Assembly (NCBI GenBank): GCA_016744485.1 | Contig: JADGEG010000089.1 | Location: 1-8,030 of the forward strand | From: Arcobacter sp. | Lineage (GTDB): Bacteria > Campylobacterota > Campylobacteria > Campylobacterales > Arcobacteraceae | Length of the DNA: 8,030 nt | Reading direction: 5' to 3' | Shown here: positions 1-6,120 of the stretch, piece by piece | Numbering within the stretch: position 1 is the first letter of the stretch | Layout: each line of letters opens with the position of its first letter | Notes under the pieces: model-generated | Databases searched by the model: none | What the model saw: the letters and a program-made list of their open reading frames with translations, nothing else | What the model was told of the DNA's origin: nothing | Position numbers and translations under genes: made by a program

Positions 1-1222
1 CAATATCACTTTGTATTTCAATTTTATTGAAATGTTGATCAAAACCAGTATAAACACCATTTTTATATTCTTGAATTAAAATTTCTAAACTTTTTGTATT
101 TTTTAATCTAAAATTATAATTTTTTTCTTTTATTATGTTTACTAGTTCATTATATCTTATTTTAGCAATATCTCCTCGTACTTCTTTTTTCATTGTAGCA
201 CTTAAAGTTCCATCTCTTTTTGAATAAGTAAAAGCATGTATATGGGTTAATGGAAATTTTTTAATATTAAGCATAGCCTCTTTCCATATTGTTTCATTTT
301 CTTGTGGATGTCCTACTATAAAATCAGTTCCTAAAGCATAATCATGTGAGCTTAAAAATTCAAAAAGCTCTAAATCATCCAATACTTTATTTCTCCTATT
401 CATTATTTTTAGCATATCTTTACTTGTATGTTGTAAAGCAATATGCAAATGTTTTGACATAAAAGATTCATCTATAATTTCTTTAAATTCATCGTCAATT
501 TGTACAGGTTCAATACTTCCTAAACGAATTCTTCTAACACCTTTTAATAAAGATATTTTTTTTAAAAGTTTAGCTAAACTTGTGTTTTTTTTCTTCCCAT
601 AAGAGCCTATATTTGTACCTGTTAATATGAATTCTCCAAAACCATTATTTGCTAATGTTTTAATTTGTTCTAAGATTTTATCTTCATTATATGAACGTGC
701 ATCTCCTCTTACATATGGAATTATACAATAAGAACATCTAAAGTCACATCCTTCTTGTATTTTTATAAAAGCTCTACTTTTTCCAATAAATTCTTCTACA
801 ATTGTATTATCAAGATGTTTTAAATCACCAGCATCAAAAAATCTTTCTTTTTTTAATAATAAATTATTAATTTTTTCTTTTTCGGAGTGTCCAAAAAGTG
901 AATCTATTTTAGCTTCTTTAAAAAGTTTTTCACCTTTTGTCCAAACCCCACAACCTGTAAATATTACTCTTGGATTATTAGGAAGTTTATTTAAAGAATT
1001 TATATATGATCTTGCAGTTGAATCAGCAGAATTTGTAACAGTACAAGAATTTATAACAACAATGTTTGCTTCTTTTTCATCTAAAGTAATATTAAAATCT
1101 TTTAAATTACTCATCATGACTTGTGTATCAAAAACATTTGTTCTACAACCAAAAGTTTTAAAAAATACTTTGGGTTTAATTTTGAAGTTATTAGTAGGAA
1201 AATTCATAAAATTATTATTCAT
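1..1222 (-). CDS. mtaB: tRNA (N6-threonylcarbamoyladenosine(37)-C2)-methylthiotransferase MtaB, 3' end cut by window edge
   Basis: Radical SAM enzyme that adds a methylthio group to t6A37 of tRNAs, giving ms2t6A; cytoplasmic. The frame reads open for 407 codons to the left edge. The N-terminal MTTase domain has its three cluster cysteines: C26 in KTFGCRTN, C60 in INSCTVTNSAD and C91 in FTGCGVW. The radical SAM cluster is CDFRCSYC (C159, C163, C166), followed by a RIRLGSIEP stretch near residue 230. TFGCRTN with NSCTVT separates MtaB from MiaB and RimO. About 407 residues are visible and the family usually runs 415-450, so only the end of the C-terminal (TRAM-type) region is likely missing. 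The start at 1222 overlaps the mscS stop by 8 bases; an in-frame ATG at 1207 is the alternative. Neither has a clear Shine-Dalgarno sequence, so translational coupling to mscS is likely. Function is inferred from family motifs. Confidence 0.93.
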   Translation of the reverse strand, partial: MNNNFMNFPTNNFKIKPKVFFKTFGCRTNVFDTQVMMSNLKDFNITLDEKEANIVVINSCTVTNSADSTARSYINSLNKLPNNPRVIFTGCGVWTKGEKLFKEAKIDSLFGHSEKEKINNLLLKKERFFDAGDLKHLDNTIVEEFIGKSRAFIKIQEGCDFRCSYCIIPYVRGDARSYNEDKILEQIKTLANNGFGEFILTGTNIGSYGKKKNTSLAKLLKKISLLKGVRRIRLGSIEPVQIDDEFKEIIDESFMSKHLHIALQHTSKDMLKIMNRRNKVLDDLELFEFLSSHDYALGTDFIVGHPQENETIWKEAMLNIKKFPLTHIHAFTYSKRDGTLSATMKKEVRGDIAKIRYNELVNIIKEKNYNFRLKNTKSLEILIQEYKNGVYTGFDQHFNKIEIQSDI

Positions 1223-2972
1223 TTATGTCTGGTAAGTCTTTTGGTTTATCTCTTTTATGAGTAAAATTGATACTTTGAGTAGGATAAGCAATATGAATAT
1301 CATCTTCTTTCATAAAAGCTTCTAAAATTTCTGGACTCATTGTACTTCTTAATACAAGTGCAGCATAAGAATTTGTTAAATACCACGATGATATTATAAT
1401 AGCATGAGGTTCAACAAAGGTATAAACTCTTGGTTCCACTCCTGTAACTCTTAACTGATATTTGCTTCTCATTTTAGATAATTGCTTTTTTGTAATATCT
1501 GTATAACCTTTTGAATAATGTTTTAATATTTCTCTTGAAATTTCTTGTGCTTTTTTATAATTAGAATCAAAAGTAATAGCTATATCTATACCATCCCAAA
1601 CCGTTCTTAAACCTGCATGTGTATAATTTGCTATCATTTCTGAAAAAACATAATTATTAGGAATAAAAAATATTCGTCCAGTTCTTCTATTTGTTACGTA
1701 TGAAGTATAAGTAATATCTTCTCTAATAGTTATTTTAAATAAAGAGATATCAAGAACATCTCCAACAGCTTCAACACCACCTCTTGTAACTTTTATTCTA
1801 TCACCTACATGAATAGAGCCAGATGTTACAATAACCATCCAACCAAAAATAGACATAAACCAATCTTTTAATGCAATAGCAATACCAGCAGATGCAAAAC
1901 CTAAGATAGTTACAATATACGACACATTATCAATATATGAGAAAAGCAATATCATGATTGTTAAAAAAACAAATAAAAAGTTTAAAACTTTATTTGTCAT
2001 ATAATAGCTTTCAGTTTGTGAAAAATATCTCTTTAAAGTCATTTTAATTAAGAAATTAACAATAAATAAAAGAAAAATAATAAATAAGATCATAAATATT
2101 TTTTCAATTTGATTTGATATTTTTGATTGTGTTTCTAAGATAACTTGTTCTATTTTTCTTGTATATACTTCTTCTGTTGTAGATATGATTTCTAAAACCA
2201 TATCAAAATCTTTTTGTTGATTATCTAAAAGTTTTATTTCTTTTTTGTAAATAAATTTGTCTTCTAAAGTATATAGTTTTATATATAATTTTAGTTTTTT
2301 ATTAATATCTTTTATTAATTCTAATACACCATTTTCAACTAAAATAAATTGTTTTTTATTATTTTGAAGTTTTTTTATAAAAGATAAGGCATTAATAATA
2401 CCAAAAGGATTTGTAATGTCTTCATATTTTTCTATTTCAGGAGGGTTTATTAAAGCTCCAATAGGAGAAGCTTTATATTCATTTATTAATTCTAATTCAT
2501 TTTGTTTAATTCTAATTTTATTAGTTGTTTTATAAAGTTCATCTTCAGTTTTATTGTTATTTTTTCTTAGATCTTTTTTAATTAAAGATAATTCTTTAGA
2601 AATTTTTCTATAAGCTATATAATTATTATATCTTTTTAATAAAATATTATCCTTATTTTTTTGATTAATTATACTAATTTGTTCTTGTATTTTTTTAATA
2701 TCTTCTTGTAGTTTTAATTTTTTTAGTTTTTCTTCAGCTAGTTTTTTTTGTTCTTCTTCAATTATCTTTAATTTTTCATCTTCAAGTTTTTTTTTCTGCT
2801 TTTCTTTTTTTTTCTGCTTTAATTCTTCTGATTGTTTTATCTTAAGTATATTTCTTTCTTCGACACTCATAATGTTATCAATATCTTGCGAAGATTGGAT
2901 TTCATTATTAGCATATATTGACGAAGTAAAAAATAATATAAAAAATACAATAAGATATAGTTTTTTGCTCAA
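1215..2972 (-). CDS. MscS-family mechanosensitive ion channel with signal peptide and long coiled coil
   Basis: Probable inner-membrane channel opened by membrane tension during hypo-osmotic shock. The 585-residue protein starts with a signal peptide (1-21, SSIYA then NN). A lysine/glutamate-rich coiled coil fills about 38-165 and a second helical region about 200-290. Membrane helices lie at about 292-310, 328-346 and 350-380. The last is the pore-type helix (GFASAGIAIALKDW), running straight into the MscS beta domain (HVGDRIKV, IPNNYVF) and a C-terminal alpha/beta part. The extra N-terminal region is expected in the periplasm and makes this longer than E. coli MscS (286 residues). The start is TTG at 2972, supported by AAAGGA six bases upstream and by the signal peptide beginning there; the next ATG (codon 35) would remove it. 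It overlaps aroB by 4 bases (TTGA) and mtaB by 8. Two A9 tracts lie in the coiled coil. Confidence 0.9.
   Translation of the reverse strand: MSKKLYLIVFFILFFTSSIYANNEIQSSQDIDNIMSVEERNILKIKQSEELKQKKKEKQKKKLEDEKLKIIEEEQKKLAEEKLKKLKLQEDIKKIQEQISIINQKNKDNILLKRYNNYIAYRKISKELSLIKKDLRKNNNKTEDELYKTTNKIRIKQNELELINEYKASPIGALINPPEIEKYEDITNPFGIINALSFIKKLQNNKKQFILVENGVLELIKDINKKLKLYIKLYTLEDKFIYKKEIKLLDNQQKDFDMVLEIISTTEEVYTRKIEQVILETQSKISNQIEKIFMILFIIFLLFIVNFLIKMTLKRYFSQTESYYMTNKVLNFLFVFLTIMILLFSYIDNVSYIVTILGFASAGIAIALKDWFMSIFGWMVIVTSGSIHVGDRIKVTRGGVEAVGDVLDISLFKITIREDITYTSYVTNRRTGRIFFIPNNYVFSEMIANYTHAGLRTVWDGIDIAITFDSNYKKAQEISREILKHYSKGYTDITKKQLSKMRSKYQLRVTGVEPRVYTFVEPHAIIISSWYLTNSYAALVLRSTMSPEILEAFMKEDDIHIAYPTQSINFTHKRDKPKDLPDINE
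2787..2820 (-). repeat. Tandem 18-base repeat carrying two A9 tracts inside the mscS-family gene
   Basis: On the + strand nine T are followed by CTGCTTT at 2787-2802, and the same 16 bases recur at 2805-2820, a period of 18. On the coding strand this is two A9 homopolymers encoding KQKKKE then KQKKKL (residues 52-63) in the coiled coil. An 18-base period keeps the frame, so copy-number change would add or remove six residues, while slippage within an A9 run would shift the frame. The repeat is seen directly; any functional variability is inference. Confidence 0.8.
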
Positions 2973-4006
2973 GAGAAATCCTTTAGTACTGAAATTATAT
3001 CTTCTTTTTTTAAATTATCTTTAATAGTATAATCTCCTAAACCTTTGGCTAAAATAAATTTTATTTTACTATCTAAACTTTTTTTATCTAAGAAAAAATG
3101 CTCATAAAAAGTTTCTGTATTTTTTATAATATAAGATGTAGGTATATTATAACTTTCTAATAGTTTTTTTACTCTTAATGCTTCTTTTTTATTCATAAGC
3201 CCTATTTTAATAGATAAGTTATTTGCAATTAGCATTCCAATACCAACAGCTTCACCGTGTAAATAAGTCTTGTAATTTGTTTCATTTTCAATAACATGAG
3301 CAAATGTATGACCATAATTTAAAACAGCTCTTATGCCTTTTTCTTTTTCATCAGTATTTACTACATTAGCTTTAATTTGAACTGATTTTAATATAGCATA
3401 TTTAATATTTTTTTCATTATCTAAGATATTGTTTTCAAGCCATATAAAAAAATCTTTATCAAAAGTAATTGCCATTTTAATAATTTCAGAAACACCAGAG
3501 CTAAATTCTCGTTTAGGTAAAGTACTTAAAAAAAATGGATCAATATAAACAGCACTAGGCTGATGAAAAGCACCTATTAAATTCTTACCATATTTATTAT
3601 TAACACCAGTTTTACCTCCTACAGAAGCATCCACTTGAGATAACAATGTAGTAGGAATTTGTATAAAGTCTATTCCTCTTTGATAAATAGAAGCTGCAAA
3701 TCCAGCCATATCACCAATCACTCCACCACCAAAAGCTATAATAAGTGAACTTCTATTTAACTTATGTTCAAAACAATGGTTTAATATAGTATCAATGCTT
3801 TGCATATTTTTATATTCTTCTCCATCAAGAAGAGTTACGATACTTAAATTTTTTATATCTAAATATTTTTTTATATAATTTAAATGCAAAGAGCTAATAG
3901 TACAGTTTGTAACAATTACAGTTTTTTTATCAAATTTTATAGAATTTAGCTTATTAATAATAATATCGTACGAAATATTATTGGGTAGTTTTATATTTAC
4001 AGTCAT
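2969..4006 (-). CDS. aroB: 3-dehydroquinate synthase
   Basis: Second step of the shikimate pathway: converts DAHP to 3-dehydroquinate with NAD+ and a divalent metal, in the cytoplasm, on the way to chorismate and aromatic amino acids. The 345 residues match the usual family length (about 340-360) and the gene looks intact. Visible motifs are the glycine-rich NAD loop FGGGVIGDMAGFAA (92-105), the IPTTLLSQVDASVGGKTGVN block (117-136), and metal ligands E174 (SGVSEIIK), H233 (NYGHTFAH) and H250 (LHGEAVGIGM). H233 and H250 are 17 apart, as in characterised AroB proteins. The ATG at 4006 is preceded by a weak GGATAA. The TGA stop overlaps the TTG start of the channel gene, so the two are probably translationally coupled. 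It is the first gene of the aroB-mscS-mtaB block, with a probable promoter in the gap upstream. Confidence 0.97.
   Translation of the reverse strand: MTVNIKLPNNISYDIIINKLNSIKFDKKTVIVTNCTISSLHLNYIKKYLDIKNLSIVTLLDGEEYKNMQSIDTILNHCFEHKLNRSSLIIAFGGGVIGDMAGFAASIYQRGIDFIQIPTTLLSQVDASVGGKTGVNNKYGKNLIGAFHQPSAVYIDPFFLSTLPKREFSSGVSEIIKMAITFDKDFFIWLENNILDNEKNIKYAILKSVQIKANVVNTDEKEKGIRAVLNYGHTFAHVIENETNYKTYLHGEAVGIGMLIANNLSIKIGLMNKKEALRVKKLLESYNIPTSYIIKNTETFYEHFFLDKKSLDSKIKFILAKGLGDYTIKDNLKKEDIISVLKDFS
2979..2984 (-). promoter_or_regulatory. Shine-Dalgarno sequence that fixes the TTG start of the mscS-family gene
   Basis: The minus strand reads AAAGGA here, six bases before the TTG at 2972-2970. It lies within the last codons of aroB and supports the TTG over the distant downstream ATG. 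Confidence 0.65.
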
Positions 4007-4037
4007 CGTGTGTTATCCAAGCTTAAGAAATGAATAA

Positions 4038-4043
4038 ATTATA
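4038..4043 (-). promoter_or_regulatory. Candidate -10 box (proximal) for the aroB operon
   Basis: The minus strand reads TATAAT, preceded by a T-rich stretch, as is common in Campylobacterota sigma-70 promoters, which often lack a clear -35. It would start transcription about 25 bases before the aroB ATG. In such AT-rich DNA a chance match is quite possible. Confidence 0.35.
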
Positions 4044-4054
4044 TCTAAAGATAT
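4041..4054. repeat. Perfect 6-2-6 inverted repeat overlapping the proximal -10 box
   Basis: The + strand ATATCT-AA-AGATAT is a perfect dyad (arms 4041-4046 and 4049-4054) and overlaps the proximal TATAAT. A dyad here could be an operator for a dimeric regulator, but short AT-rich palindromes also occur by chance. No regulator is identified. Confidence 0.4.
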
Positions 4055-4092
4055 GTAAATAAATGCTGACTGACTAATATAAGTTCTCTTTA

Positions 4093-4098
4093 ATTATA
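4093..4098 (-). promoter_or_regulatory. Candidate -10 box (distal) for the aroB operon
   Basis: A second minus-strand TATAAT, directly preceded by a T7 run and CC, about 87 bases upstream of the aroB start. No good -35 hexamer is seen at 16-18 bases. Either or both TATAAT boxes may be used. The rest of the 164-base gap (4007-4170) is AT-rich sequence with no gene that I can see. Confidence 0.35.
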
Positions 4099-4170
4099 GG
4101 AAAAAAATTTGAAATCAAAAAAATAATTATTTATATTTATTTCCTTAGTTAATTTTTATAAATCTATTTT

Positions 4171-4398
4171 TTAAAAAATAAACTTAAAAATTAAAACAGC
4201 AAGCATAATAGAAAAACCTACAGGTATATATCGTATATTTTTATTAACTGGTATTAAATAATTCTCATCTAATTTAAACTCATTTTTAGAAGTTTCATAT
4301 GTATTTAAATTAAATTCACTTTTAATTTCTAAAATATGTGAATGATTATAATACTTGTTTTTACTTTTTTTATTATACTTTAAAACAAATTTTGACAC
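4171..4398 (-). CDS. Small hypothetical protein with one C-terminal membrane segment
   Basis: I do not recognise this 75-residue protein. Its first 55 or so residues are polar and rich in Lys, Asn, Tyr and Glu. The last 19 (57-75, beginning YIPVGFSIML) form one hydrophobic helix that ends at the C terminus, a tail-anchored layout that would leave the polar part on one face of the membrane. There is no signal peptide and no cysteine. The start is GTG at 4398; no ATG lies in frame before Met64. The only Shine-Dalgarno-like AAGG is about 15 bases upstream, so the start is uncertain. It sits alone, 57 bases after the RND permease and 164 before aroB, with the same AT-rich composition as its neighbours. 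It could be a real membrane peptide or a chance open frame; the well-placed hydrophobic tail favours a real gene. Confidence 0.5.
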   Translation of the reverse strand: MSKFVLKYNKKSKNKYYNHSHILEIKSEFNLNTYETSKNEFKLDENYLIPVNKNIRYIPVGFSIMLAVLIFKFIF

Positions 4399-4455
4399 TT
4401 AAAGTTTACTAAACCTTAAACTATTACAATATAATATCTTAAAAATATATTCATA

Positions 4456-6108
4456 TTACAACTTAATTATTTGTTTTTTTATAACTACAGGTACAAAAAG
4501 CATTGATACTAAATATGATATTAAAGTACCACCAATTAATGCTATTCCTAATCCACCAAAAACTGCATCATTTGCTAAAAGTGAACTTGCAAAAACCATA
4601 GTTAATACTGTTAGAATAATAGGTTTTGATCTTGTAGCTGTTGATTTAGCTATTGCTTCATTTTCACTTAGATTTTCTTCTTTCATTAAAACTTTTGCAA
4701 AATCTATAATCAAAGTTGAGTTTCTCGAATTAATACCAATTAAAGCAATAAAACCAATTAAAGATGTAGCAGTTAAATAAAAAGTATCATAAGTAAAATA
4801 ATCCATTATAACATGAGCAAAAATTACTCCTATAATTGAAACAAAACTTGCTAATACTATACCACCAGCTAGTGCAAAGTTTTTATAATATAAAACCATA
4901 AGAAAAAATATAAGTACTAAAGCTATGATAAATGCACCACCTAAATCAATAAATGTATCAATAGTTACTTTTAACTCACCATCAAATATTAAATCAAATT
5001 TTTCTTTTGTTTTTTTATGAACAAATGAAAGGTTTAACATATTAGTTTTCATTACTTCATAGTCTTTTTCTAATAAATTCATCATATCATCTCTTGCATC
5101 AAGTAAAGGATATATTTGACTATCTTTATTTGTTTCAGCAATAACATTTATCATCAAACTTAAGTTTTGTGATGTTAATACAGGTTCTTTTGTTACTTCT
5201 TTTATTTTTACAAATGATAATAAATTTACCATTTGACCATACTTATTCATAAGTTTCAAAGTTTGTAGTTTATTTTCTAAATCTTTTTTTGAAACACTAT
5301 TAATTAATCTTGAATTATCTAATCTTAAAAAAATAGGAATTTGATTTTCTGCTTTATTTTCATTTAAAACAGAAATCACAACACCTTCATATGCTATATA
5401 AAGTATATCTTTGATTTGTTGTAAATTAATAGCACTTTTGATAATCTTATTATTATCAAGTTCAAGTTCAAATTTTATATAATCAGTACTTGCCATAACA
5501 TCTATATCTACTAAAGTTTTTTGTTGTTTTAGTATATTAGAAATTTTGTATGCAAAACCTCTTCTACTTACAAAAGAATCACCTCCATAAATTTGTGCGA
5601 CAAGAGATGCTAAAACAGGAGGGCCAGCAGGTAATTCAATAAACTTTATATTTGCATTATATTGTGTACAAGTTTTTTGTACTGTTGGTCTAAGTGATGA
5701 AATTAAGTTATAGCTTGTGATATTTCTATTTGTTGGTTTTTTAAGATTTATTATCATTTCAGCTTGTGATTGTTTGTTTTTTAATGCACTTTGTTTAACT
5801 AAAGCAGCAAAATCTAAAGCCTGACCTTCTCCTAAAAAAACAGAGATATCTGTAATATTCTCATTTTTTTGTAATGCTTTTACAATACATTTTGTAACTT
5901 CTTTTGTTTGTTTTATACTTGAACCATCTTGCAAATCAACATAAATAGAAAAAGTACTTGAGTCTTTACTTGGTAACATCTTTGCTTTTATTAACTTTGT
6001 AGGAAAAGTTAATATACTTAAAGTAAATAATATAAAAGTGATTACATACACTAAATAAGATTTTGCTTTACTTTGTAAGATTGAATATATAAATTTTTCT
6101 AATTTCAT
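4456..6108 (-). CDS. RND efflux permease, C-terminal half (TM7-TM12), split from its N-terminal half
   Basis: Second half of an RND permease, the proton-driven inner-membrane pump of a three-part efflux system. The 550 residues begin at TM7 (about 17-36), continue through a large periplasmic porter/docking region (about 40-385, with the PAGPPVLASLVAQIYG block at 160-174), and end with TM8-TM12 (about 386-407, 412-434, 441-465, 495-512, 517-541). TM10 carries GINSRNSTLIIDF (458-470), where AcrB-type pumps have a GxVVNNAI stretch; an RNS version is, from memory, common in one RND subfamily. The TRSKPIILT loop before TM11 is typical. The start ATG lies nine bases beyond the TAG of the first half and in the same frame. 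An AGG that includes the TAG sits eight bases before the ATG and may serve as ribosome binding site. Without the first half this protein should not work, so the two probably assemble together or are read as one. The substrate cannot be told. Confidence 0.88.
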   Translation of the reverse strand: MKLEKFIYSILQSKAKSYLVYVITFILFTLSILTFPTKLIKAKMLPSKDSSTFSIYVDLQDGSSIKQTKEVTKCIVKALQKNENITDISVFLGEGQALDFAALVKQSALKNKQSQAEMIINLKKPTNRNITSYNLISSLRPTVQKTCTQYNANIKFIELPAGPPVLASLVAQIYGGDSFVSRRGFAYKISNILKQQKTLVDIDVMASTDYIKFELELDNNKIIKSAINLQQIKDILYIAYEGVVISVLNENKAENQIPIFLRLDNSRLINSVSKKDLENKLQTLKLMNKYGQMVNLLSFVKIKEVTKEPVLTSQNLSLMINVIAETNKDSQIYPLLDARDDMMNLLEKDYEVMKTNMLNLSFVHKKTKEKFDLIFDGELKVTIDTFIDLGGAFIIALVLIFFLMVLYYKNFALAGGIVLASFVSIIGVIFAHVIMDYFTYDTFYLTATSLIGFIALIGINSRNSTLIIDFAKVLMKEENLSENEAIAKSTATRSKPIILTVLTMVFASSLLANDAVFGGLGIALIGGTLISYLVSMLFVPVVIKKQIIKL

Positions 6109-6120
6109 TTTATTTGCCTA
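6109..6120 (-). other. In-frame amber codon and nine-base spacer between the two RND permease halves
   Basis: On the minus strand the first half ends AAA AAA ATA CTA TAG, followed by GCA AAT AAA and then the ATG of the second half, all in one frame. If the TAG were read as a sense codon, the product would be a single protein of 1078 residues, the normal size for an RND permease. The TAGG also gives a short Shine-Dalgarno-like AGG (6119-6117) placed for restart at 6108. The sequence alone cannot separate a natural split, a recent nonsense mutation or a sequencing error. Confidence 0.85.

Noticed and set aside
4121..4132. Palindrome AAATAATTATTT followed by T on the minus strand, downstream of the small gene
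   Set aside because: It is loopless and purely A/T, so it cannot form a stable terminator hairpin; chance is likely.
4402..4415. Short inverted repeat GTTTA-C-TAAAC just upstream of the small gene's GTG
   Set aside because: Only five-base arms with a mismatch beyond them; not enough to call an operator.
4444..4457. Possible terminator after the second permease half (AATAT, 4-base loop, ATATT, then T run on the minus strand)
   Set aside because: The stem is five A-T pairs only and overlaps the stop codon; too weak to call in DNA of this composition.
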